The notes under the pieces are model-generated. The model had not been told where the DNA came from. It made no database searches and saw only the letters and a list, made by a program, of their open reading frames with translations. From NCBI GenBank assembly GCA_016718565.1, contig JADKCZ010000005.1:248001-312000 (forward strand): 64,000 nt of DNA, given 5' to 3'. Numbering within the stretch: position 1 is the first letter of the stretch; each line of letters starts with the position of its first letter. Source of the DNA: Anaeromyxobacter sp. (lineage in GTDB: Bacteria; Myxococcota; Myxococcia; Myxococcales; Anaeromyxobacteraceae). Position numbers and translations under genes: made by a program. Shown piece by piece: positions 35,297-45,921 of this stretch.

Positions 35297-36193
35297 TCAC
35301 GGGCCGAGGGGCGCGGCCCTCGGCGCGGCTGGCGCGGCGCGAGCCGGCGGGCCGGCCAGCGGCGCCAGGCGGAGCCGCTCCTGCGCGATCCGGTCGAGCA
35401 GCGCCGCCAGCCGGAGGCCGGCCTTGACGAGGGCGGCCTCGGCGCGCGCCCGCTGGCGGGACGCGTAGTCCGCCGGCACCAGGAGCCGCTCGGTCCTGGT
35501 CGGCGTGGCGCCCAGCTCCTGGTAGACGGCGCGGGCCAGCCGGTTCGATTCGCCCGCCCAGTCCGCCGGCGAGCGGTCGGCCGTCCAGGCCCGGCGCGAG
35601 GCCTCGTCGAGGGCGGCGTCGAGCGCCGCGGCGGCCTCCGTCGGCGACCGCCCCGCCAGGATGGGCCAGACCACCACCGCGTCCCAGACCACGTGCAGGT
35701 TGGTGTCGAAGGGTGGGCTGCCGGCCCTGGCCGGGAGGCGCACGCCGCCCAGGTTGCCCTGGCGCCACCCCTGCGCAGCGTGCAGCGGCTGGTGCAGGTC
35801 GCCCACCACGTGGACCAGCCACCGCAGCGCCTCGAGGCGACGCCCCGGGTCGTCGTCGCGCGCCAGCACCTCGGCCGCCCGCTCGATGCAGGCCACGGCG
35901 CACAGCCCCCCCGGGCAGTCGCGCGCCGCGTCGTAGCGCCCGGCCTCGAAGGGGATGTCCACCCAGTGGTTGGGCGCGTTGGCCCGCGTCCGGTGGTCGT
36001 CGGCCCAGACCGCCACCTCGTGGTCCGAGAGGTGCCCGTCGCCCAGCAGCTCGCGCACCAGGGCGCTGGCCTCTGGCCCGAGCCGCCGCTCGGCCAGCGC
36101 CCCGACCAGCTCGTGCCCCTCGTCGTTCCAGGCCCGCGCCGGGCCGGGGCCGAGCTGGGCGGCCAGCGCGAGGAGCGGCAGGAGGCGGCGCAC
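35297..36193 (-). CDS. S1/P1-type zinc nuclease, secreted
   Basis: About 298 aa. A signal peptide ends ...GPARA and the mature protein begins WNDEGHELVG. The N-terminal Trp is itself a zinc ligand in this family. Further trinuclear zinc ligands are visible: the His in GHE, the Asp in VWADD, NHW, HVVGDLHQPLH and NLHVVWD. It degrades single-stranded DNA/RNA outside the cytoplasm. The start is a choice between ATG 36205 and GTG 36193. A TATGAT -10 box overlaps the ATG and sits 7 nt before the GTG, so I used GTG, which also gives a compact MRRLLPLL signal peptide. The Pro/Ala C-terminal tail is low complexity. Confidence 0.9.
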   Translation of the reverse strand: MRRLLPLLALAAQLGPGPARAWNDEGHELVGALAERRLGPEASALVRELLGDGHLSDHEVAVWADDHRTRANAPNHWVDIPFEAGRYDAARDCPGGLCAVACIERAAEVLARDDDPGRRLEALRWLVHVVGDLHQPLHAAQGWRQGNLGGVRLPARAGSPPFDTNLHVVWDAVVVWPILAGRSPTEAAAALDAALDEASRRAWTADRSPADWAGESNRLARAVYQELGATPTRTERLLVPADYASRQRARAEAALVKAGLRLAALLDRIAQERLRLAPLAGPPARAAPAAPRAAPLGP

Positions 36194-36200
36194 GGGCCGG

Positions 36201-36206
36201 ATCATA
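36201..36206 (-). promoter_or_regulatory. -10 box deciding the nuclease start
   Basis: Minus-strand TATGAT (close to consensus) 7 nt upstream of GTG 36193. The ATG at 36205 falls inside the box, so a transcript from this promoter could not use it. Confidence 0.5.
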
Positions 36207-36308
36207 GCGCCCGCGCCGCCGCCGGGCCGCGCGGCGGGTTCGGCGCGCCGCGGCGAGGGCCCTCCGCCCGCCTGCGCCGGATCAAGGCGCACCGGGAGTC
36301 CGGCCTGC

Positions 36309-36314
36309 TAGGGT
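36309..36314 (+). promoter_or_regulatory. -10 box of a leaderless mRNA
   Basis: TAGGGT, 6 nt before ATG 36321, no Shine-Dalgarno site. Confidence 0.5.
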
Positions 36315-36320
36315 GCCCGG

Positions 36321-37187
36321 ATGCGCTCGCTCCCGCTCCTCGTCCTGCTGGCCACCGGCTGCGCCGCCCCCGGGTTCGTGGGCCAGGTGGGCCGCGTCAC
36401 CCCGGTGAAGGACGTGCGGCTCGGCCTCGGCGCCGGGTACCAGGTCAACACCTCGGCGGCGGCGGTGGTGCTGGACGGCCGCGACCTGGCCAGGCAGCTC
36501 TCCGGGAAGTCGGTGGCCTGCCCCGATCTCGCCGCCCAGGACTGCTGGACCCTGGCGGACGTCCGGCCGGTGGTCCGCGCCGGGATGCGCTTCGCCCTGG
36601 CGGCGCCGCTCTCCGCCAACACCTCGCTGTCGGGCCGCTACGGCTACGCCGACGGCCTCGACGTCGGGCTGCGCTTCGGCCCCGACAACAAGGGGCTCGA
36701 CCTCGGCTGGCAGGCCTTCGGCCCGCGCGACGCCGCCGTGGAGGGGTGGGCCGGCTCGCTCTTCGCCGGCTGGACCAAGCGCGACATGGGCACCCTCGGC
36801 GCCATCATCGAGGACGTCCTGCAGGGGAGCGCCTCGCTCGACGACTACTCGCTCACCTTCGTGGCCGGCCGCCAGTTCCGCCAGGTGGCCCACGTCTACC
36901 TGGGCGGCCGGTACATCTACTCCCGCTGGAAGGTGCAGGTGCTGCCCGACCTGCCGATCGTCTACGACGGGGCCGCGTCGCAGCGGGCCCTGCTCGGCAC
37001 CGACCCGTCGGGGAGCCTCCACCACGTGGGCGCGGTCCTCGGCGCGGCGGTGGGCTGGCGCAGCGTCTTCCTGGGCGCGGAGCTGAACCTCCTGCAGACC
37101 TTCGGCCGGGCCGAGGTGCTCTTCGAGGAGGTGAGCCTGTCCGGCTTCGGGGTCATGCCCGCCGTCTACCTGTACGGGCAGTTCTGA
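36321..37187 (+). CDS. Outer-membrane beta-barrel-like lipoprotein
   Basis: A 288-aa protein. A short signal peptide has lipobox LATGC. The rest alternates hydrophobic and polar residues in strands (VRLGLGAGYQVNTSAAAVVL, VVRAGMRFALAAPLSANTSLSGRYGYADGLDVGLRFG, HVYLGGRYIYSRWKVQVL, HVGAVLGAAVGWRSVFLGAELNLLQTFG) and ends YLYGQF, with a terminal Phe typical of barrels. One Cys pair lies in VACPDLAAQDCW. The function is unknown. It is divergent from the nuclease gene. Confidence 0.75.
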   Translation: MRSLPLLVLLATGCAAPGFVGQVGRVTPVKDVRLGLGAGYQVNTSAAAVVLDGRDLARQLSGKSVACPDLAAQDCWTLADVRPVVRAGMRFALAAPLSANTSLSGRYGYADGLDVGLRFGPDNKGLDLGWQAFGPRDAAVEGWAGSLFAGWTKRDMGTLGAIIEDVLQGSASLDDYSLTFVAGRQFRQVAHVYLGGRYIYSRWKVQVLPDLPIVYDGAASQRALLGTDPSGSLHHVGAVLGAAVGWRSVFLGAELNLLQTFGRAEVLFEEVSLSGFGVMPAVYLYGQF

Positions 37188-37221
37188 GCGCCCGCCCGCC
37201 CCGCGGACCGCCCCGGAGCGG

Positions 37222-38163
37222 CTACCCGCGCACCAGCGAGGCCAGCTTGGACACGTCCACCGTGCGGGCCTGCTCCTGGATGGCCCCGGTGTAGCGCTGC
37301 TGCAGGGCCCGCCCGTCGGCCAGGGTGGCCTGGAAGGCCTGGCGCACCGCGTCCGCGGTCAGGGTGCGGCCGCTGGCGTAGTAGCGCTTCGCCACCTGGC
37401 CCAGCGCGTAGGTGGAGGCGAAGGAGACCGCCGAGCCGGTGGCCGCGCCGGCCAGCCCGCCGAGCAGCCCGCCGGCCAGCCGGCCCAGCAGCCCACCCAC
37501 CAGCTTGCGCCCCACCTGCTCGACGTACTGCGACGCCAGCCCCACGCCGGCGGTGGCCAGGAAGTCCTTCACGTGGCCGGCGTCGAGCTCGTAGCCGTGG
37601 GCCTGGCCGAGCCGGTACACCAGCCGCATCTGCAGCGGGATGATGGCCAGGGTGGCCAGCGACTGCGGCAGGAGCTCCAGCGCCCCGTTGAGGATGGCGG
37701 CGTCGAGGATGGTCTTGTCGAGCGCGGCGCCGTCCGGCGCCGCCCGCCCGGCCGGCCCGGCGGCGGGGCCCGCCCGCGGCCCGAGCGGCGCCGACACCAG
37801 CGCCCCGGCCTCGCGCCGGTAGGCCGCGGCCGCCGCGGCGTCCAGCCCGAGGGCGTCGCGCAGCCGCTCCAGGAAGCGCGCCTCGGCCTCGCCGTGGGCG
37901 CCGTCGGCGTCGCAGACGCCCACCGCCAGCTCGAAGGCCGCCTGCCTGCCCTCCGGCGAGGTCAGCGTAGCGGCCACGATGGTGGGCGTGAGGCGCCCGG
38001 TCCGGATCTCCTCCACCAGCGCGTCCAGCCGGTCGGCCGCCTCTGGGGCGAGCGAGCTGGCGATGCGCCGGAGCTCGGCCTGCTCGCGGGCGTCCTGCGC
38101 GCCGTCGGCGAGCGCGGCCATGAGGGCGATGGCGAGGGTGGCTTCCCGTTCCTGGCTGGTCAT
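37222..38163 (-). CDS. TerB-like and DUF697 domain protein
   Basis: A 313-aa protein. The N-terminal all-helical half (residues 1-105, with SQEREATLAIALMAALADGA and VGVCDADGAHGEAEARFLERL) looks like the TerB/DjlA acidic helical fold. After a Gly/Ala/Pro linker comes a DUF697-type region with Gly-rich membrane-active helices (IIPLQMRLVYRLGQAHGYEL...GLLGRLAGGLLGGLAGAATGSAVSFASTYALGQVAKRYYASG). DUF697 proteins often accompany GTPases, but none is adjacent. A TATGCT box lies 6 nt upstream of ATG 38163. Confidence 0.8.
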   Translation of the reverse strand: MTSQEREATLAIALMAALADGAQDAREQAELRRIASSLAPEAADRLDALVEEIRTGRLTPTIVAATLTSPEGRQAAFELAVGVCDADGAHGEAEARFLERLRDALGLDAAAAAAYRREAGALVSAPLGPRAGPAAGPAGRAAPDGAALDKTILDAAILNGALELLPQSLATLAIIPLQMRLVYRLGQAHGYELDAGHVKDFLATAGVGLASQYVEQVGRKLVGGLLGRLAGGLLGGLAGAATGSAVSFASTYALGQVAKRYYASGRTLTADAVRQAFQATLADGRALQQRYTGAIQEQARTVDVSKLASLVRG

Positions 38164-38169
38164 GTCCGG

Positions 38170-38175
38170 AGCATA
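38170..38175 (-). promoter_or_regulatory. -10 box of a leaderless mRNA
   Basis: Minus-strand TATGCT, 6 nt before ATG 38163, no ribosome site. Confidence 0.5.
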
Positions 38176-38313
38176 GGCGCAACCCCCGGCCCGCCGCCCG
38201 ACCCGGCCCCGACTGGCACGCCGCGCCGGCCCACCCCGATGGCGGGAGGTGCTACCATCGTCGCCCTCGATCGCGGAGACTGGCCCCTCATCCCGCAGCC
38301 GGCCCCCTGACCA

Positions 38314-39162
38314 GTGCCCACCAGCCTCGACTTCCCGACGCTGTCGCTCTCCACCTCGGTGCTGGTGCTGGCGCTGGCGGCCGCCATGCTCTACGTGAGG
38401 GCCACGCGGCGCACCTACCCCGGCTTCGACCACTGGGTGGCCGGGGCCCTCTTCGCCGGCCTGGCCTCGCTGCTCGGCGTGTTCCGCGGCGAGCTGCCGT
38501 CCCTGGTCAGCGCGGTGATCGGCAACACGCTGGCCAGCCTGGGCATCGCCCTGGTGGCCTCGGGGCTGGAGCGCTTCCTGGAGCGACCTGGCCGGTCCTG
38601 GCCGCAGCTGCTGGGGGTGGGCGCCACCCTCGCCACCTCCGTGGCCTTCACCTGGTGGTGGCCGTCGCTGCGGGCCCGGGTCGCCACGGGTGAGGCCATC
38701 TACCTGGTGCAGGTGAGCCACTGCCTCTGGCTGGTGGCGCGCGGCATCGCCCCGGCCCTGGGAGGGCGCAACCGGCTGCTCGAGCTGGTGCTGGGCCTGC
38801 AGGCCGGCTGGGGGGCGGTGCGCGTGGCGCTGGTGACGCTGGGCGACGGCAGCTTGGGCCCGCTGCTCGACGGCGACTTCGCCCGCGACCTCACCTTCCT
38901 CCTCTACCCCACCACCACCGCGGTGCTCACCTTCGGGCTGACCGTCCTCGACCTGCAGCGCGTCGAGGCCGACCTGCGCGCCTCGGTGGAGGAGGTGCGC
39001 ACGCTGCGCGGCATCATCCCCATCTGCGCCACCTGCAAGAAGGTGCGGGAGGGGGCCGACTGGACCCGCATCGACGCCTACGTGCAGCAGCACACCGAGG
39101 CCCAGTTCAGCCACGGCATCTGCCCGGAGTGCCTGGACCAGCTCTACCCGGGCGGCATCTGA
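38314..39162 (+). CDS. Multi-TM protein with C-terminal zinc-ribbon signalling tail
   Basis: A 282-aa protein. Six to seven hydrophobic helices cover residues 12-215. A coiled linker then leads to a C-terminal module of about 45 residues, GIIPICATCKKVREGADWTRIDAYVQQHTEAQFSHGICPECLDQLYP, with two CxxC pairs. This module is normally found at the end of PAS, receiver or kinase proteins; here it is attached to a membrane domain. The first possible start is GTG 38314, because an in-frame TGA lies 6 nt upstream. A possible -10 TACCAT is at 38253-38258. Confidence 0.75.
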   Translation: MPTSLDFPTLSLSTSVLVLALAAAMLYVRATRRTYPGFDHWVAGALFAGLASLLGVFRGELPSLVSAVIGNTLASLGIALVASGLERFLERPGRSWPQLLGVGATLATSVAFTWWWPSLRARVATGEAIYLVQVSHCLWLVARGIAPALGGRNRLLELVLGLQAGWGAVRVALVTLGDGSLGPLLDGDFARDLTFLLYPTTTAVLTFGLTVLDLQRVEADLRASVEEVRTLRGIIPICATCKKVREGADWTRIDAYVQQHTEAQFSHGICPECLDQLYPGGI

Positions 39163-39180
39163 CCGCCGGAGGCGTGACCC

Positions 39181-39200
39181 TCCCGGGCGCGCGCCCGGGA
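39181..39200. terminator. 20-bp perfect palindrome downstream of the zinc-ribbon gene
   Basis: A fully self-complementary 20-mer built from TCCCGGGC and GCCCGGGA around GCGC, 18 bp after the stop codon. A related imperfect inverted repeat follows at 39205-39225. No T tract. Confidence 0.45.
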
Positions 39201-39366
39201 TGCCCTCCCGGGCGCCGAGCCCGGCGTCCCGCGCGCGGGGCGCACGCGCGGGGACGCGCCGCGGCGCCCTGCCGCACCGTTCCCTGGCGGCCTCGAATGG
39301 GAGGAGACTCCCGGGTGTCGGCGTGCCGCGGGCAGACGCGCGGCCGCCCTCGCGCAGGGGGACGCC

Positions 39367-42198
<2,832 letters not shown>

Positions 42199-42543
42199 CC
42201 GGTGGCGCGGCCGGGGAGGTGGCGGTGCGCCTGCCTTCCTCCCTCCATGGGCCTGGGTGGACTGGTCGTCCCTGTCGGGGCGAGGGTGGACACTTCGTCA
42301 TCCCCGCAAGGCTGTACATGGATTGACCATGTCAATATTGAGCGCATTGCTCCAGCAACGCCCAGCTGCGGCACGATTGTCGATTCCTGATTCCGGAGTT
42401 CATTGACGTGGATCAGCGATAAGGCATTTAACCCACTACAATCAATGAGTTCCGAGTCGTGCGTGGGACTGGTGGTCCGCCGCGCCGAGCGTACATTGGC
42501 CCAAGTCATCCGCGCAGCCCGCGCGGAGCAGGGGAGGGTCACC
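42199..42543. other. Relatively AT-rich intergenic region
   Basis: 345 bp between ppdK and a small membrane protein gene. About 42290-42450 has visibly lower GC than anything else in the window. It contains a palindrome (42322-42336) and two -10-like boxes, ATTTAA (42426-42431, 17 bp after TTGACG 42403-42408) and TACAAT (42437-42442). The ribosome site of the next gene is at 42530-42538. No gene or RNA fold that I can name. Confidence 0.5.
42322..42336. promoter_or_regulatory. Palindromic operator candidate ATTGAC-CAT-GTCAAT
   Basis: Perfect 6-bp arms with a 3-bp spacer, preceded by the small palindrome TGTACA (42313-42318). It overlaps a TTGACC -35-like hexamer. Likely a protein-binding site for the downstream small gene, but no regulator is identified. 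Confidence 0.4.
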
Positions 42544-42789
42544 ATGGACAGCAACTATTCGGCGCTCACCTTCGAGGAAGTGGCCGTCGCCAAGGCCGCC
42601 ATTCGCGTCTTCCGGTACCTGGCGGTCGTGGCCACCGCGGTGCTGGTGCCCGCGGTGGTGGTGCTGGTCACGCCGCTGGTCGGGTGGGCGCTGGTCGCCG
42701 CCATCGTCTTCAGCCCGCTGGTCTTCGCTTACGTCCTGGTCCTGGCCGCGCGGCAGGCCGCCGAGGAGCGCCGCCAGGCAGCGCCCTGA
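42544..42789 (+). CDS. Small two-TM membrane protein
   Basis: An 81-aa protein with a short polar N-terminus (SNYSALTFEEVAVAKAAI), two hydrophobic helices (about 25-46 and 48-70) and a charged Glu/Arg/Gln tail. GGGGAGGG precedes ATG 42544. No known family. The only gene in the window behind a long AT-rich promoter region, so it may be strongly or conditionally expressed. Confidence 0.7.
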   Translation: MDSNYSALTFEEVAVAKAAIRVFRYLAVVATAVLVPAVVVLVTPLVGWALVAAIVFSPLVFAYVLVLAARQAAEERRQAAP

Positions 42790-42824
42790 CTCGGGCCGGC
42801 CCGGGCCTCGCCCGCCCTCGCCGC

Positions 42825-42887
42825 GGGCGCTCCGGGCGCTCCGGGCGCTCGGGGCGCTCGGACGCTCCGGACGCTCCGGACGCGCGG
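42825..42887 (+). repeat. 9-bp tandem repeat, seven units
   Basis: Units of the form GGGCGCTCC drifting to GACGCTCCG, with exact 9-bp spacing from 42825. It lies in the 278-bp gap after the small membrane protein gene, which otherwise shows nothing. Confidence 0.8.
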
Positions 42888-43067
42888 CGTGAGGCGTGGG
42901 GCGTGCCGCTGGCGCACGGTGTGTGAGGCCGCGTCCCGTCGTCGGGGACCCGGCCAGGCCCAAGCGGTCGGATTTCGTGGCGGCGCCGGCGGCATGGCCG
43001 GTGCACCGGTGGCTCCTCGCCGGCCGCCCTCCCTCGACCTCCGCCGGCACGAAAGGCAGGCCGCTCC

Positions 43068-43226
43068 ATGCTGAAGCCCTTGCTCGCGCTCGCGGCGATC
43101 GTCGCCGTGCTCTCCGCCACTGGCTGCTGCCTCCCGCTGCACGGCGGCAGGTACTACGGCGACGACCGCTGGTCCGACTCGGATCGCCCGGCCTCGCCGG
43201 GCCACCGCAGCCGCCCGCACCGCTGA
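43068..43226 (+). CDS. Small lipoprotein, 52 aa
   Basis: Starts at ATG 43068 and stops at TGA 43224-43226. The N-terminus MLKPLLALAAIVAVLSATGC is a textbook lipoprotein signal with lipobox SATGC. The 32-residue mature part is polar, with Asp, Arg, Tyr and His (GGRYYGDDRWSDSDRP). A weak AGGCAGG lies upstream. The stop is followed directly by a strong hairpin shared with convergent msrA. No known family. Confidence 0.6.
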   Translation: MLKPLLALAAIVAVLSATGCCLPLHGGRYYGDDRWSDSDRPASPGHRSRPHR

Positions 43227-43246
43227 GCGGTAGAGGCCCCGCCGCC

Positions 43247-43286
43247 GGTGAGGGCGTGGCCACCGCCGGGCGGCCGCGCCCTCACC
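43247..43286. terminator. Strong hairpin between small lipoprotein and msrA
   Basis: Arms GGTGAGGGCGTGGCC (43247-43261) and GGCCGCGCCCTCACC (43272-43286) pair over 15 positions with one mismatch and a 10-nt loop. The right arm overlaps the msrA stop codon. No T tract; candidate bidirectional terminator. Confidence 0.6.
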
Positions 43287-43971
43287 ACTCGCGGAGGAAG
43301 TGGCAGGTGTAGCCGCCCGGGTGCTTCAGCAGGTAGTCCTGATGGTCGGCCTCGGCGCGGTACCACGGCCCCGCCGGCGCGATCTCCGTGACGATGACGC
43401 CCTTCCACCGACCGGCCTGCTGCACCCGCGCCTTGACCGCCTCGGCGGTGCGGCGCTGCGCCTCGTCGGCGTAGAAGATGGCGCTGCGGTACTGCGTGCC
43501 CCGGTCGTTGCCCTGCCGGTCCCTGGTGGTGGGGTCGTGCATGCGGAAGAACCACCGCTCGAGCAGCTCGTCAAAGCCGAGCCGCCTCGGGTCGAAGACC
43601 ACCCGCACCGCCTCGGCGTGGCCGGAGCGCGAGTCGTGGGTGTCCTGGTAACGCGGGTTCAGGAGCCACCCGCCGGTGTAGCCCACCTCGGTCTCGAGGA
43701 CGCCCGGGATCTTCCTGAGGAGGTCCTGCATGCCCCAGAAGCAACCTCCGGCCAGCACCGCCACCTCGCGCTCGCCGACCGGGCGGGGCGCGGCGGTGGC
43801 CGGCGGCGCTGGCGCCGGGGCGGGCCGGGACGCCGCGGCGGGCCGCTTCACCGCGGGTGATGTCGGCTGGTCGGCCGGCGCAGCGGCGGGCAGGAGGGTG
43901 GCGGCCAGGAGGGCGGCGGCGAGCGCCCGGCCCATCAGGTGGACGGCGGGGGCGGCAGTGGACGACGGCAT
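43282..43971 (-). CDS. msrA: Peptide methionine sulfoxide reductase A, exported
   Basis: Reduces methionine-S-sulfoxide in oxidised proteins. Catalytic Cys77 is in GGCFWGMQDLLRKIPGV. The family motifs GYTGG, YQDTHDSRSGHAEAVRVVFDP, FFRMHDPTT, GNDRGTQYRSAIFY and HQDYLLKHPGGYTCHF are all present. The N-terminal 65 residues are a hydrophobic signal segment (about 14-33) plus a Pro/Ala linker, so the enzyme should act outside the cytoplasm. A TAAGAC box lies 6 nt upstream of ATG 43971 and shares bases with the stop codon of rmuC. ATG 43935 is an alternative start. Confidence 0.93.
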   Translation of the reverse strand: MPSSTAAPAVHLMGRALAAALLAATLLPAAAPADQPTSPAVKRPAAASRPAPAPAPPATAAPRPVGEREVAVLAGGCFWGMQDLLRKIPGVLETEVGYTGGWLLNPRYQDTHDSRSGHAEAVRVVFDPRRLGFDELLERWFFRMHDPTTRDRQGNDRGTQYRSAIFYADEAQRRTAEAVKARVQQAGRWKGVIVTEIAPAGPWYRAEADHQDYLLKHPGGYTCHFLREW

Positions 43972-43977
43972 GGCAGG

Positions 43978-43983
43978 GTCTTA
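43978..43983 (-). promoter_or_regulatory. -10 box for msrA overlapping the rmuC stop codon
   Basis: Minus-strand TAAGAC, 6 nt before ATG 43971. Its first three bases are the TAA stop of rmuC (43981-43983). Confidence 0.4.
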
Positions 43984-45363
43984 GCGGGGAGGGCGGGGTG
44001 GCGCCTCCTCCACCTCGTCGTCGGCGCCCTGGGCCAGCAGCGCCTGGGCCCGCTCGGTCTTGATCGGCGCCCCCAGCGCGGCGATGGCCCGCGCCCGGCC
44101 GAGCACGTTGCCCTTCCCGGTGGCCAGCTTGGCGCGCGCCGTGTCGAAGGCGTCCTTCGACTGGTCGAGCCGCTGGCCCACCTCGTCGAGGTCGGCCACG
44201 AAGCCGGCCAGCTTCTCCAGCAGCTTGCCGGCCTCCTCGGCGATCTCCTGGGCGTTGGCGTTCTGCTTCTCCGACCGCCAGACGTGGGCCACCAGCTGCA
44301 GGGCCGCCAGCAGGGTGGTCGGGCTGCAGAGCACGATGCGGTGGCGGAAGGCCTCCTCGTAGAGCCCGGGAGCGCGCGACAGCGCGGCGTGGAAGGCCGC
44401 CTCGTTGGGCACGAAGAGCAGCACCAGGTCCACGGTCCGTTCGGCCACCACCTCCGGGTAGCGCTTGGCCGCCAGCCCCTTCACGTGGGTGCGCACCGAG
44501 GCCAGGTGGGCGTCGAGCGCGGCCTCGCGCGCCTCCGGGCTGGTGGCGCGCGCCGCCTCAACGAAGGCGGTGAGCGAGCACTTGGCGTCCACCACCAGGG
44601 CCCGGTTGCCCGGCAGGTAGACCAGCGCGTCGGGCTGCTTGCGGCCGCCGGCCTCGTCCTGGTGGCTCACCTGCAGGGCGTACTCGCGCCCGGCGGTGAG
44701 CCCGGCGGTCTCGAGCACCCGCTCCAGGACCAGCTCGCCCCAGTCGCCCTGCGCCTTGGACTCGCCGGTGAGGGCCCGCGACAGCGCCTCGGCGTCCTCG
44801 TGCAGCCTCCCCTGCGTCTCCTGCAGGCGCCGCAGGGCCTCCAGCAGGCTGGCCCGGTCGCGGTTCTCGGCGTCGTAGGTCTTCTCGACCTTGGCCTCGA
44901 AGGTCTCGAGCCGCGCCCTGAGCGGCGCGAGCAGCGCGCCCAGCCCCTCCTGGCTGCGATCGAGCAGCGCCTTCCCCTTCTCGTCGAGGACGCGGCCGGC
45001 CAGCTTCTCCACCTCGGCCCGCACCTGCTCGCGGGTCCGCTCGGCCTCCAGCCGCCGCTCGCCGGCGGCGCGCCGCTCACCGTCCAGCTCGGCGCGCGCC
45101 CCCGCCAGCTCGGCGGTGAGGGCGGTGAGCCCCTGCCGCGCCGCGGCCGCCTCGCGCTGCGTCGCCTCCGCCGCCCGGCGCGCCTCGGCCACCTGCCCCT
45201 CGCGGGCTCGCAGCTGCTCGCGCAGCGCCGCCAGCTCCAGGTCGGCCGCCCGCCGCGCCTCGCCGCCGGCCGACTCCAGCGCCAGCCGCCGCAGCCACAG
45301 CCCCACGCCGAGGCCTGCCGCCAGGAAGACCAGCGCCACCACCACCGTCGTCGCGACGTCCAT
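43981..45363 (-). CDS. rmuC: DNA recombination protein RmuC
   Basis: A 460-aa protein. An N-terminal transmembrane helix (about 5-24) is followed by a long coiled coil (30-190). The RmuC nuclease-like domain then has GDWGELVLERVLETAGLTAGREYALQ, PDALVYLPGNRALVVDAKCSLTAF, LFVPNEAAFHAAL and ILCSPTTLLAALQLVAHVW, the PD-(D/E)xK-type core. RmuC limits DNA inversions at short inverted repeats in E. coli. Here it sits next to a repeat-rich region, but no direct link is shown. GAGGAGGAGG precedes ATG 45363. Confidence 0.92.
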   Translation of the reverse strand: MDVATTVVVALVFLAAGLGVGLWLRRLALESAGGEARRAADLELAALREQLRAREGQVAEARRAAEATQREAAAARQGLTALTAELAGARAELDGERRAAGERRLEAERTREQVRAEVEKLAGRVLDEKGKALLDRSQEGLGALLAPLRARLETFEAKVEKTYDAENRDRASLLEALRRLQETQGRLHEDAEALSRALTGESKAQGDWGELVLERVLETAGLTAGREYALQVSHQDEAGGRKQPDALVYLPGNRALVVDAKCSLTAFVEAARATSPEAREAALDAHLASVRTHVKGLAAKRYPEVVAERTVDLVLLFVPNEAAFHAALSRAPGLYEEAFRHRIVLCSPTTLLAALQLVAHVWRSEKQNANAQEIAEEAGKLLEKLAGFVADLDEVGQRLDQSKDAFDTARAKLATGKGNVLGRARAIAALGAPIKTERAQALLAQGADDEVEEAPPRPPR

Positions 45364-45608
45364 GCCTCCTCCTCTCGCCACCCGCGCCACCCGCGCGCGG
45401 CCTGCGCCGACTGCGCCGACTGCGCCGACTGCGCCGCCCGCCCCGGTGCAACATGGCTGCCCGGAGCGCCCTGGCGCCCGCGCCGGCCGCGTCCGCCCCC
45501 CGGCCACGCTCGGGAACGCGGCGACCGCGGTCACGGGGTGGTGGCAGGGCGCTGGACCCCATCTCTAGCGCGGCCCCCTGTCTGCGGCGTCGGCAGCCGG
45601 GGTGGGCC

Positions 45609-45728
45609 TAGGGGTCGGGGTCGAGGTCGGGGTCGGGGTCGGGGTCTAGGTCGAGGTCGGGGTCGGGGTCGGGGTCGGGGTCGAGGTCGGGGTCGGGGTC
45701 GAGGTCGAGGTCGGGGTCCAGGTCACGA
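45609..45728 (+). repeat. GGGGTC/GAGGTC hexamer tract
   Basis: About twenty copies of a 6-bp unit alternating GGGGTC and GAGGTC. Runs of four Gs recur every six bases on the plus strand, so it could form G-quadruplexes and change copy number by slippage. Confidence 0.85.
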
Positions 45729-45751
45729 TCGCGGCCGCGGTCCACCGCTCT

Positions 45752-45795
45752 CCCTCTCCCCCAGCCCGCTGGGGGAGAGGGCCGGGGTGAGGGGG
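45752..45795 (+). repeat. Dispersed hairpin element, copy 1
   Basis: A perfect 14-bp stem CCCTCTCCCCCAGC / GCTGGGGGAGAGGG with 2-nt loop (45752-45781), followed by the conserved tail CCGGGGTGAGGGGG. The same 14-bp stem and tail recur at 51406. Confidence 0.85.
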
Positions 45796-45909
45796 CAGCA
45801 CGAGGGAGGGGGCCGCCTGAGCAGTGCCCGCGAGCCCCGCCTCCATTCACCCTCGGTGACCACCGCCCTGCCCGCGCCCCCCGGCGCCCCGGCTGTCAGA
45901 CCCGCGGCG

Positions 45910-45915
45910 CATACT
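45910..45915 (+). promoter_or_regulatory. -10 box of a leaderless mRNA
   Basis: CATACT, 6 nt before ATG 45922, no ribosome site. Confidence 0.4.
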
Positions 45916-45921
45916 GTACGC

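Larger units (their letters stand above)
45364..45921. other. Repeat-filled intergenic region, 558 bp
   Basis: Between divergent rmuC and the HNH-family gene. It contains CGCCGACTG-type 9-bp repeats (about 45405-45435), the G-rich hexamer tract (about 45609-45728) and a hairpin element (45752-45795). Only the CATACT box at 45910 looks like a promoter. Reading frames across the tract give only Asp-Pro or similar dipeptide runs; I do not call a gene. Confidence 0.6.

Noticed and set aside
45608..45850. Asp-Pro/Asp-Leu repeat peptide on the minus strand
   Set aside because: It is just the translation of the hexamer tract; no start context and it reads through the hairpin element.
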